From the NCBI GenBank assembly GCA_039583875.1, contig CM077151.1:23864208-23928207 (forward strand): 64,000 nucleotides of DNA, written 5' to 3'. Of this stretch, positions 21,498 to 31,440 are shown piece by piece. This DNA comes from Platanthera guangdongensis. Lineage: Eukaryota; Streptophyta; Magnoliopsida; Asparagales; Orchidaceae. Position numbers and translations under genes: made by a program. Within the stretch, counting starts at the first letter, position 1. Each line of letters starts with the position of its first letter. The notes beneath the pieces were generated by a model. That model was not told the DNA's origin. It ran no database searches and was given only the letters and a program-made list of their open reading frames with translations.

Positions 21498-23450
21498 TTG
21501 GATCGAAAGACCGGCACTAAACGATTCAAGTTGTGGAATCCCGAGACCAAAAAGACTGAGGTGAGGTGCGATGTGGTGTTTGATGAGGCTTCTATATTGA
21601 AGAAGTCTCAGCCCCAAGCGAAGGAGGTGGAGAAGACTCCGAGTCCACCGGTGGAGGTGGAGCTCGAGAGTAGTGGCAGAGCTGCAGATCGGGGAGTGGA
21701 GCATGAGGGTACTAGCAGGACCGATCATCAGGATGATTCATCCGAATCTGATGGATCAGACACTGTTCAACCCGCTCAGGAGGAGTCGTATACGATTGCT
21801 AGGGGAAGTGTTAGGCGAGAGGTCAGAGTGCCTCTCAGGCTACAGGATTCTGTAGCATACGCTTTCCAGATGATCCCCTCCGACCCCAGATCCTACAAGG
21901 AAGCCATCGAGAGCAAGGAAAGCTCTCAGTGGATGGCGGCCATGGAGGAAGAGATCGAGTCTCTCGATAAGAATAAAACTTGGGAGCTGGTGTATCTCTC
22001 GAAAGGAGCTAAGGCGATTAGCTCCAAATGGGTATTCCGGAAGGAGTCTACTTCTGGGAAGGACCCCTGGAGATACAAGGCCAGGTTCGTCGCGAAAGGC
22101 TTTACGCAAAAGAAAGGCATAGAATTCGATGAAATTTTTTCGCCTATCGTAAAGCATTGCTCCATTAGGTTATTGCTCGCCTTAGTGGTACTCCACGATA
22201 TGGAGTTGGAGCAATTGGACGTGAAGACTGCATTTCTTCACGGGATCCTAGATGAGGTGATCTATATATTGCAGCCTGAGGGGTTTGTGAAACCCGGCAA
22301 TGAAAAGAAGGTGTGCAAACTTAGAGCATCTCTCTACGGTTTGAAGCAATCACCGAGGATGTGGAACCGGAGGTTCGATGTCTTCATGGCTTCATTGGGG
22401 TTCACCAGGAGTCAGTACAACACTTGTGTGTATTTTAGATTCCTGGTAAATGGGGATATCTTAATTCTGATATTGTATGTTGATGACACGTTAATCGCGT
22501 GCAAATCAGCCCAGGAGATCTCCTTATTAAAGGAGAAGCTGCGCTCGGAGTTCGAGATGACAGATCTCGGACATGCGCAGAAGATCCTTGGGATGGAGAT
22601 TCGTCGAGACAGAGAGCGCGACATGCTCTGGTTATCTGAAACTGGGTATATTAAGAAGGTATTGGAGAAATTCAGTATAAGTGACTCCAAGGCTGTTTTG
22701 ACCCCCTTGGGAGAGCATTTTTGGTTATCGTCCATTCAGTGCCCTACCACTGAGAAGGGACGATAGGAGATGTTGAGTGTACCATATGCGCATGCGGTGG
22801 GGTGCCTGATGTATGCGATGATCTGCACTAGACCAGACATCGCTCAGGCAGTGAGCGTCGTGAGCAGATATATGGCAAATCCAGGGCGACAGCATTGAGA
22901 AGCTGTCAAATGGATTTTGCGATATCTGAACGGGACACCAAACGTCGGATTACTTTTCAGGAAGAGTGATTTTGTGGGGTGTGAGTAGAGATATGTAGAT
23001 TCCGACTACGCGGGTGACCTAAATAGAAGGACATCCACGACTGGATACATTTTCCTTCTAGGTGGAGGTCTCATAAGTTGGAAGACTACTTTGCAGGATA
23101 TAGTCGCTCTGTTCAATACAGAGGCGGAGTATATCGCTGCGGTGGAGGCCGCGAAGGAAGCCATTTGGCTCAAGGGTCTCACCGCAGAGCTGCAGGTTTC
23201 TCAAGAGGCTGTGAAGCTTCATTGTGATAGTCAAAGTGCTATCTGTCTTGCGAAAGACCTGGTCTACCACGCAAGGACCAAGCACATTGACGTTCGTTAT
23301 CACAAGTTGAGGGAGTTTGTCGGAGGAGGGGACATTCAGTTGCTGAAAGTCCCGACCGAGGAAAACATAGCGGATATGTTGACCAAGCCTCTGACCGGAA
23401 TCAAGTGCAAGCATTGCTTGACTTGGCTCATATCGGCTCATGTTGATCGT
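21498..23450 (+). pseudogene. pol: Copia C reverse transcriptase-RNase H (stops)
   Basis: A 422-codon open run (21498-22766) covers the linker and RT: KWVFRKEST, VAKGFTQKKG, DVKTAFLHG, YGLKQSPRMW and YVDD at 22476-22487. Past the TAG that ends that run, the same frame holds GCLMYAMICTRPDIAQAV, then TGA 22896-22898 (conserved Trp of QHW-EAV) and TAG 22986-22988. RNase H follows: YVDSDYAGD, LFNTEAEYIAAVEAA, CDSQSAICL and the ADMLTKPLTG end motif. Confidence 0.88.
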
Positions 23451-23541
23451 GCCGGCCCCAGGGAGAGGGGGCTTGTAGTCGCCAGTAGGGGTCTGTGTGT
23501 TATAGACGGTATTAGTATTCGTGGAGCATCAAGGTGGAGAT

Positions 23542-24535
23542 TGTTGTTTTGATGCCCCAAACCGGACCGGTCCGGTTATTACTTTGGTTTATATGCACAG
23601 GTGATATCTCGATCTCATTATAACCTAACCAAATCGAGAGAAATCGGTAGGAACAACAGCAGAGCGGCGGCAAGATCGGGAAGAACCGGTATAGGAGAAG
23701 ACGAGCGGCGATCGAGCGCAGCATCCGACGATCTTGGAGATCCGGAGCGGCGGCAAGGAGCAGCGGCTTCGGGCGATTCTCCTGGCGGCGATATCTACAA
23801 GGGATCGTTCTCCTGGCGGCATCGGGAGAACAGGAGCTATCGGCCGGCGGTTCCTAGGTCTTCTTCTTCGGTGGGCATAGGGCCCGATCTTGGGCCGGCG
23901 GTTCTTCTCCGGCAAGGATCAGCGGCGACGTGCAGCACCAGAACGGCGGCGGTTCTTCTCCGGCGAGGATCAGCGGCGATAGCAGGAGATCGGCCCTTTC
24001 TTGCGATCGGGATACCCGATCTAGGGTTCTTCTCCAACGATCTTGGAAATCCAGCGGCGGCAAGGGCGAGCAGCGTTTTCCTTCTTCTCCGGCGACATCC
24101 AGGCTGCGGCGGTCTCTCGCCAGCAGCGTCTAGGGGAGAAAAGGGGGCTGCAGCGGCGGCACCGATCAGAGGAAAAGGGGGCTGCAGCGGCGGCTCCGAT
24201 TGGCCATTTCTTGCGGCCGGCATAGGGGAGTTTTCTTCCCTCTCTCTTGTTTTTTTGTTGTTCTTTCATTCCTATTCTAGGTTAGTGTCGATCCACTGAG
24301 CATCGTTGAGTGCCTGTGTTGTAATCGGATATTTTTTGATTAGTGGATCTGGCGCACTCTCCCCATGGATTTAGGAGCTTAACTCTGAACCACGTAAATC
24401 TCTTCTGTTTTCTGTGTTTTGAAATCTCGTACTATTGATTGTTTGGTGTGTGCCACTATTTGCTCAAAAATTTGCTTCTGTTGCTATTGTCCGCGACGAG
24501 TTCCATACTCGCGGGTCGGTGCCAATTGCACAACA
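23542..24535 (+). repeat. Copia C 3' LTR (full length)
   Basis: 994 bp, preceded by the purine tract AAGGTGGAGA. Its middle (23600-24170) is GC-rich with many short CGGCGG-type repeats and open frames that I read as non-coding LTR sequence. The last 370 bp match the 5' LTR. Confidence 0.88.
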
Positions 24536-24597
24536 GATCTCCACCCAAAAGGAGTTGGGATCATGGGTTTGACCGCGCACACGATCACCACACCCAA
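24536..24597 (+). repeat. R1 copy 2, right part
   Basis: Continues the R1 copy after copia C: GATCTCCACCCAAAAGGAG then GGGATCATGGGTTTGACC, equal in order to 30746-30790. It ends abruptly near 24597, where gypsy D coding sequence starts. Confidence 0.75.
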
Positions 24598-25989
24598 TCA
24601 AAATGCGCGTTCGGGGTGACATCGGGGAAATTCCTAGGATTTATGGTGACCCAGCGGGGAATAGAGGCGAACCCAGAAAAGATTAAAGCTATCGAAAATA
24701 TGGCACCCCCTCTGTCTTTGAAGGAAGTACAACGTCTGAACGGCAGGATTACAACACTCTCGTGATTTTCAGCGTGGACCAGGGATAAATATTTACCGTT
24801 CTTTAAAATTCTCAGGGGAGCAAGAACAACGGGATTCCAGTGGACGGATGAATGTCAGGTCACTTTTGAGTCCCTAAAACAATACTTAGCCTCCCCACCA
24901 CTCCTTTCGAAGCCTGTCCCGGGTGAGACACTCTATCTATATCTAGTAGTCATGCTCGCTGCATTAAGTTCAGTATTGGTCAAAGATGAATGCGGCATTC
25001 AGCGACCAATTTACTACCTCAGCAAGATTCTCTCAGACACTGAAGCCCGATATCCTATGGCAGACAAGACAGCTTTAGCACGTGTTTTCTCGGCTAGGAA
25101 GCTCCAGCCATACTTCCAAGCCTACACGGTGAAGGTATTGACCGAACTCCCCTTCTGTGCCATCCTTCAAAGGCCAGAAGCCTCCGACAGACTGGTGAAG
25201 TGGGCAGTCGAGCTAGGTGAGTTTGATATCCAATTTTTACCTCGACCAGTCATAAAGTCGCAAGTACTAGTAGACTTTGTCATAGAGAATACTATTCCGC
25301 CAGAGACCATTACTACACATGCTACAAACGACCTTCAATGGGTCTTGTATGTCGATGGAGCATCAAGAATCGAAGGGGCGGGCGCGAGAATACTCTTAAT
25401 AAGCCCAGAAGCGACTATCTTAGAATATGAACTTAGACTAAAATTTACAGCTACCAACAATGTAGCAGAATACGAAGCTCTAATCGCATGACTTAGGCTC
25501 GCCATCGATTGTCACGCAAGAAACTTAATCATTTACTCAGTTTCTCAGCTCGTCGACTCACAGGTGGAAGGTGACTATGAGGTCAGGAATGAACAATTAG
25601 CTCAATACCCATTGTTGGTGAAGTCTCTCCTGCTCAAAATACCGCAGTTCCAATTTCTCCACATCCATAGAGAACAGAACTCCAGGGCAGATGACCTCTC
25701 AAAGCTAGCCACGTCCTCCACCCAATATCAGTCTAGGAGACGCCATGTGGAAAAAATCGTCACCCCCAGCATTCAAGGGTCATGGGAAATCATGGAAATC
25801 AAAGAATCAGAAGGATCATGGATCGATTCACTAATGCCCTACCTGGAACACCAGTACCTACCAAAAGACCACGGGGAAGCACGCCGCATGAGGATGCGAG
25901 CAGCCACCTTCACCCTAATCAACAGAGAGTTGTATAAACGGTCCTTTTTCGGACCATACTTGAAATCTCTGTTAGAATCTGATACATAA
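24598..25989 (+). pseudogene. pol: Gypsy D RT end and double RNase H (broken)
   Basis: One frame with stops at 24763, 25489 and 25987. The RT thumb shows [20 protein letters not shown]. The first RNase H runs from FQWTDECQVTFESLKQYL to ARKLQPYFQ. The second RNase H starts WVLYVDGASRIEGAGA and has EYEALIA; the expected third acid in the YSDSQLV-type motif is Val (25540-25542), so its active site is lost. The last acid survives in NSRADDLSKLA. Confidence 0.85.
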
Positions 25990-26191
25990 TACGCCTTGCA
26001 AGAAGTTCATGAAGGAGTCTGCGGGGAGCACTTAGGCGGAAGGGCCCTGACACGTAAAATATTACGCCAAGGTCTCTACTGGCCTACGATGAAAAAACAA
26101 GTCGCAGAATTCGTCCGGAAATGCCAAAATTGTCAATTACACGCAAAAGTTCCTCAACAATCACCGGTTGCCCTCTCCGTGTACAACCCCG
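25990..26191 (+). pseudogene. pol: Gypsy D integrase zinc finger
   Basis: HHCC finger: His in HEGVCGEHLGG, then YWPTMKKQVAEFVRKCQNC. The reading frame runs to VYNP, where the solo LTR enters at 26192. Confidence 0.85.
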
Positions 26192-26892
26192 TGTCCGGCG
26201 AGCAAGGCCGTCAGGAACCAGAGATCGGGCTGAAGGCAGTAGGCGAGCTCGGCAGCAGGGGAGCCGAGCCCGAGCTCGGCATTCGTCGACCAGAGATCGG
26301 CGATCGTCGACCGGAGATCGACATTCGACGACCGAAGATCAGTATTCGCCGACCCCGAGCTCGGCATTCGCCGAGCCAGTCCCAGCCCGCGGCCTCACAA
26401 CGGAGCTCGGCAACAGCAGGCGAGCAGGACCTGCCGAGGTGACCAAGCTCCTCAGCTCGCCTGGATGAATGAGGTACTTTTTACTGTTTTGCCCCCGCTG
26501 GTCTGCCTATAGCCCTTCAAAACAGCGGAGTTTGGTTGTTGGCAGACCCATCCAGGGGTTTTCTGGTAATTTCAGGTCAGTTCTTTTGGTTATTGACAGT
26601 TTAGATTCTAAAAACTATAAATAGGACCCAAGGGGTACCCCAGAAAGGGAGCTTCCTGGGTCTTCCTGCTCTAGTTTTCAAGTGCTTTCTGAGGGTACCT
26701 TAGCTCGGCCTCTGGCTAAGGAGGGGAAGCGCTCTGAGATCTTCCGGGTGTGTGGTGGGACCTCCCCGCCGAGCCCTTGGGTCGGTTTTTCCTTGTTTTT
26801 CTTGTTGTTTTGCTTGCAGGAGTAAAGTAGGCGCGAGACCACCCCTTCCTCAAGGGTGAACTCTACAGGAGATCGAGAAATCGGTTTCAACA
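26192..26892 (+). mobile_element. Solo LTR inside gypsy D integrase
   Basis: 701 bp beginning TGTCCGGCGAGC and ending GGTTTCAACA. TSD CCCCG (26187-26191) and CTCCG (26893-26897), one mismatch. When it is ignored the integrase frame continues from VYNP into the PFAQWGID motif. It contains five imperfect tandem units of about 21 bp (26270-26385, GAGCTCGGCATTCG-type) and a TATA-like CTATAAATAGG near 26617. Its family is not otherwise in the window. Confidence 0.82.
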
Positions 26893-27706
26893 CTCCGCAT
26901 TACAAGGGGCTTGACCCTTTGCTCAATGGGGAATTGACCTCCTCAGACCCTTACACCAAGCCTCGGGACAGAGGAAGTTTATTATAATGGTCATTGACTA
27001 CTTAACTAAATGGGTCGAGGCAGAACCTTTGGCTAAGATCACTGAAGAAAATGCCAAGCAATTTGTATGGAAGAACATCATCTGTCGTTTTGGCATCCCC
27101 GCAATCATTGTTGCGGACAACGAGACCCAATTCACATGGAAATCCTTCACAAAAATGTGTGTGGACTTGAAGATCAGTCTGCGACACACCTCAGTGACAC
27201 ATCCCCAAACCAACGAACAAATTGAGGTAACTAATCGAACGATCTTAAAAGGACTATCGTACGATATAGAGAACCCCAACCGGAGAAACACAGTACAACT
27301 TATGTTATGCAACAAAAGCAATCGTCCCAGTCGACATCGGCATCCCAAGCCCACGAGTCGTTAATTTCAACCAAGAAAAGAATGATGAGACCCTCCAGGA
27401 AAATTTGGATTTGATCCATGAACTTCAAGATACAGTGGCCCTTCACATCGCTGCTTATCAACAACGAGTGACACGCCATTACAACCGGAAAGTGAAATCC
27501 CGACCCATAAGTATAGGAGATTTGGTCCTTCAAAGCATAGAAGCTGCCGGTAAAGTACCGCATGGTGACAAACTCTCACCCTCATGGGAAGGACCGTTTG
27601 TCGTGACCGCAATCATAAAGCCAGAGACCTATAAGCTAAAAAGCGCAGAGGGAAAGATCCTGCCTCGGACATGGAACGTGCAAAACCTGCGACGATTCTA
27701 CCAGTA
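26893..27706 (+). pseudogene. pol: Gypsy D integrase core and C-terminus (broken)
   Basis: Catalytic core: Asp in IIMVIDYLTKWVEA (near 26995), Asp in IIVADNETQF (near 27115), Glu in NEQIEVTNRT (near 27225). The frame shifts several times near 26935-26985 and 27260-27310, and about 120 bp between TILKGL and the TPTGETQYNL segment appear to be missing. The C-terminal domain is clear at 27405-27707: GDLVLQSIEAAGKV...KLSPSWEGPFVV...WNVQNLRRFYQ, ending at TAA. Confidence 0.85.
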
Positions 27707-27848
27707 ACTCCTCATGTAGAACTCCCAAGAATGTTTTAATCGAACTCTATGATAAGTAAGAAACACAAGACCAGACACATGTGGACAACTAGTTATTCCA
27801 GCATAACATTCCTTTTCTAACAATGTTCAACTAGTTTAAGTTAAGATC

Positions 27849-28196
27849 AAGCCGCGAGTGATCCTCGTGCAAAAGGAAAGACTGCACATGCGGTTTGAAT
27901 ACAAAAGTTATTCACTGAACCTGTCTTTCTACACCAGGACGTCGTCAGGGTCTGCCCCCGTCATGACCAAGCCGCGAGCGATTCTCTTGCAAAAGGTAAG
28001 ACTGCGCATGCAGTTTGAATACAAAAGCTATTCACCGAACCTGCCTTTCTACGCCTGGACGTCGTCATGGTCTGCCCCCTCACGACCAAGCCGCGGGCGA
28101 TCCCCATGGGAACTAAGCCGCGAGCGATTCTCGTGCGAACAAAGCCGCAGGCGATCCCCATGCGAACTGAGCCGCAAGCGATCTTCTTGCGAACTA
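27849..28196 (+). repeat. Tandem repeats in gypsy D 3' region
   Basis: Two long units start AAGCCGCGAG at 27849 and 27969 (periods 120 and 119). The third start at 28088 then shrinks to a 27-bp period with units at 28088, 28115, 28142 and 28169. All units share AAGCCGC(G/A)(A/G)GCGAT. The short units are the first 27 bp of the long unit, so a sub-repeat has arisen within the array. Confidence 0.88.
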
Positions 28197-28404
28197 AGTT
28201 ACTAACCAACCACAGGCACAATTATAGCCCTCGCAAAGCGATACTATGCGCCAAACAGTGCTCAAGCAAGAGAAAGAACACAAATCTCATTACAACAACA
28301 TACAAATACATGCACAAATGCGCCGATCAATAACCATCAAACAACAACGGTTCACTGAAAAAGCGAAAAATGCAAACAAACACTAATACAAGAAAACAGC
28401 GCCA

Positions 28405-29942
28405 CTACGCGTCAGCCTCGTCGACATAAGAACCCTCGTTGCCAGAAAGGTCATCAAAGCTAAAGTCGGATACGTCGCATCCCAAGCTCCTGCTAATAAG
28501 ACGAAAAGCCTTCGAGACTCCACGCCTGAGGGCCAGCTCTCGAACTTCCTCCATCTGGGGCTCCACCTCCTTGCTCCAGATCTCCTCGCGAACTTCCCCA
28601 CTGATCAAGCACTAATCTCGCATGTAATCCAGAGACTCCATATACTTCACAAGGCCAGCAGCCTTCAACTCCGACACACGACTATCAGAAGACAGCACCT
28701 CCACTGGGGCTTCGCCATACCAAGCTCCACCTCCAAACGAGAAGTCTCATCTTGAGTGTGCTTCAGCATCTGCGTAGTCCACTCCACCAGAGACTTCTCT
28801 ATCTCTAGAGAAGCCCAAGTCTCCTCCAACTCCGCCTTCAGCTTCGATCCAATCCGGCGAAATCGAGAAACATCCCGGTCGTAATCATCCTTCAAGACGA
28901 CAAGAGAACCCGCCGTAGCTTGAAATTTCTCCCAGAGAGCTAGGTATTCGTCCTTCAAACTCACATAATGGTCATTCCAGGTAACGACAATCTGAACCCG
29001 AGCCTCTATCTACAAAAAAAAGAGAAGTCTGGACAACATAACGATAAAAAAGGAGCCAAAATGATCAAACTCACTGACCACTTCATTCATCGCCTTCAAA
29101 GAAAAAGATAGCCTCGGAGCCGCTGCCTCCGCAGGAAAAGACTGGGGGGCAAGCGAACCAAGAACCTGCACCTTGGGAGGCGAACCTCCACAGCCACCGG
29201 AAGGAGAATCATCACTCGGAGAAGATGAACAAGGCACTACGTTCCCGCCACCTCGGGAAACTACAACAGCCTTCCGCTTTCGACTACCACCCAAAGACGT
29301 CTCTGCAGTCCGCCCAGAGATAGAAGAAATGTCACACCGCAACAAGCACTTCTCCTCCACGAACGACAAAATGCAGAACAGACGGTTGGCCAACTCTCGA
29401 GGCTCTGAAAATCCGAGTACCGGAGAAAACTCTCGCTGCTTTCCCTTTTGGCGACGGCAACAGTCAGGTAACACGTTCCACAGCTCCGGCAAACCCCAAG
29501 AATTCCTGACATAACCAAACAAAGTATTCCCATGACGGCGGTCCGTCCGAACCTCAAAATCGAGCTAACTCTTGTTGTTGCAAATCTCTACCCGCTCGCC
29601 ACCATCGGAGCGAACGTCGCACCAGTCCCGAAAGCAATCCAAAGAGAGTCTCCCGCCATACTCGCAAAAGAAGACGACCAATCCCATAAGGCGCATCACA
29701 CTCATGTGAGTGAACTGGGAAATTGGCACACCACAAAACTTCAGAGTCTCAACCACTTCTTCGCACGAGGGGAATCGAAACCCCGATCTCAAGGTAGTCT
29801 CGCAGATCGTCAACCAGCCACGAGGAGGATATCACACCCTCTCCTCAGCACGCGGTATCCTCACATCAAAGTCTGTAGAAATGCCGAATCTGCTCATCCA
29901 AATTGCAACTTGGTCCTCGGTAAGAGAAGAGCGAAGACACAT
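28405..29942 (-). pseudogene. Antisense gene of gypsy D (Transposase_28-like)
   Basis: The minus-strand ATG at 29940-29942 starts MCLRSSLTEDQVAIWMSRFG. The N-terminal 150 residues (GFRFPSCEEVVETLKFCGVP, YVRNSWGLPELWNV) resemble the plant 'putative gypsy type transposon' domain. Then come a Ser/Gly linker (SSSPSDDSPSGGCGGSPP), a likely GT-AG intron at 29010-29078 (phase 0), a charged coiled-coil segment (LKAELEETWASLEIEKSL) and a short acidic tail ending near 28405. In-frame stops at 29832-29834 and 29565-29567 break it. Function unknown. Confidence 0.65.
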
Positions 29943-30000
29943 CGGCCGAGCAGTGCGTCTCGAGCCCTGTCACAAAGAATAAAAAGTTAGGTTAAAAAGT

Positions 30001-30677
30001 TCGGACAAAAGCCATCCACGACATGCCCAAAAGCATACGTGTGCCCCGACACGCACAGAAAGCCCCATACAAACACGCACGCACGCCCAAGAGCGCGCGC
30101 TAGGAGGCACATACGCGCTAGGAGCCCGCCCACGGCCAGGCACGCGCCCCGCGCTCGAAGTCGGGCAAGCATATACGCACACCCGCGTGCAAGGCCACTC
30201 GCGCGCAGGATCGGGCGCGCGCGCGCCCGCGCGATCAGGCGCGCGCCTGCGCACGCTCCCGCGCGTGCACCCACGGGGGACGGTGCGTGACCGCGCGCAC
30301 GCGGTCTGATACGTGCCTACGTGCACGACCAGCCGCGCGCGTTATAGCGCGAGCGCGACCGCCCATGCCCCTGCAGGGGCAACCACCCCCCCCCCCCCCC
30401 CCCCCCCCCTACACATGTCTACGTACACATGCTCGTGCACGCCCGCACGCGCCCTGTGCATCGTCGCGATCACGGAAGAAATAGCTTCCTCCCCCAGGCA
30501 TGATAATCATTTCTCCTATATCAAAATGGATACTAACATTTATTACCCGAGATTGCGGGGCACAACCGCTTGCCGGCGCAAGTCCGTCATCATTCGCCGC
30601 CATCGCCGCCATAAAAATGAACTGAATAAGATCCTTATTTCTCTTCGTACGAAGCGGTCTCGTGCAATAAGGATATA
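30001..30677. repeat. GC-rich low-complexity stretch with C-run
   Basis: Alternating CGCG/GCGC and CACACG-type text at 30030-30380, a run of 24 C at 30386-30409, then moderate-GC DNA. ORFs at 29987-30326 on either strand are Arg/Pro/Ala-rich by composition and have no domain. No gene supported. Confidence 0.7.
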
Positions 30678-31440
30678 GATGGCAATTGATATGGATTAAC
30701 CGCATTTTATAGAAAATAAGGGGTGCACATAGCCACACCCCCATGATCTCCACGCAAAAGGAGTGGAGATCATGGGTTTGACCGCGCACGCGATCACCCC
30801 ACCCGACCCCTGTGCGCCGATCTCATTCTGCATGGTAGGGTAACCACCGCACCTCGTCGGCGACGGGCAGCCGACCTCCTCCCCGGACGCCGGTCACCTA
30901 CCCACGTCCGCATGACCGGGGGCGGCCGACCCCCCCTCCTTGGCCGCCCGAGACCAAGGGGGTGGCCGGCTGGGCCGCCCCTCTCCTTGGCCGCCAGAGA
31001 CCAAAGGGGCGGCCGCCCCGAACGCACATTTGCCCGGCCGCCCGTGCGGCTAAGGGGGGCGGCCAACCGGGCCTCCCCCTCTACTTGGCTGCTGACAACC
31101 AAAGGGGCAGCCGGCCCGACCGCCCCTTTGCCTGGCTGCCCATGCGGCTTAGGGGGCGGCCAACCGGCCCCCCTCCTTTGTCGCCGACGGCCGAAGGGGC
31201 GGCCGCCCCGGCTGCCCCTCGCCTTGGCCGCCAGTGGCCAAGGGGGCGATCGCTCCGTCCCTCGGCTGCAGGCGCGCGGCCGCGAAGAGCGGCCGCTCCT
31301 CCCCGGTCGCTATCAGCGGCCCTCTCTCGCCAGTGAACTTGGAGGCAAGTTCATCGGCTGTCCGTGGAGGCCCGCTCCCGCCGTCCGATCAGGGGGGAAC
31401 TTTTTCGGCTGTTCGAGAAGGAAAAACCGCGTCCTTGAAG
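30678..31440 (+). repeat. R1 copy 3
   Basis: Starts near GGCAATTGATATGGATTAA and contains the hairpin CCATGATCTCCAC (30741) with complement GTGGAGATCATGG (30763), then TTGACCGCGC and a GC-rich body. The body (30930-31250) is built of imperfect GGCGGCC/GGCCGCC blocks such as GGGGCGGCCGCCCC. 31260-31400 matches copy 1. Long ORFs here (30912-31502) are read as compositional. Confidence 0.65.

Larger units (their letters stand above)
19647..24535 (+). mobile_element. Copia C, Tnt1/Tork-like, inserted in R1
   Basis: LTRs begin TGTTGTTTTGATGCC and end CACAACA/TACAACA. The TSD GATCTC (19641-19646 and 24536-24541) is perfect, and the host R1 sequence is continuous when the element is ignored. Primer site TGGTATCAGAG at 20059-20069. 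Order: Gag fragment, protease, integrase, RT, RNase H. The 5' LTR is 410 bp and the 3' LTR 994 bp, and most of gag is missing. The polyprotein frame has at least five stops. Confidence 0.93.
24598..30000 (+). mobile_element. Gypsy D, Tat-like, 5'-truncated
   Basis: Only the 3' part is present: end of RT, RNase H, a second RNase H domain, integrase, a 3' untranslated region with tandem repeats, and an antisense gene. Domain order (RT before integrase) is Ty3/gypsy. A second RNase H plus an antisense ORF downstream is what I know from plant Tat elements. The 5' end joins R1 at 24597. No LTR of its own could be assigned. Confidence 0.82.

Noticed and set aside
28088..28196. CRISPR-like short repeats
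   Set aside because: Units are contiguous with no spacers, and the setting is a plant retrotransposon 3' region; it is a tandem repeat.
29970..30326. ORFs on both strands in CGCG-rich text
   Set aside because: Simple-sequence translation (Arg/Ala/Pro repeats).
30678..31440. R1 as the LTR of gypsy D
   Set aside because: R1 pieces lie on both sides of D in the same orientation, but the left piece is only about 130 bp and joins inside RT coding sequence without a primer site, and other R1 copies have no D sequence beside them.
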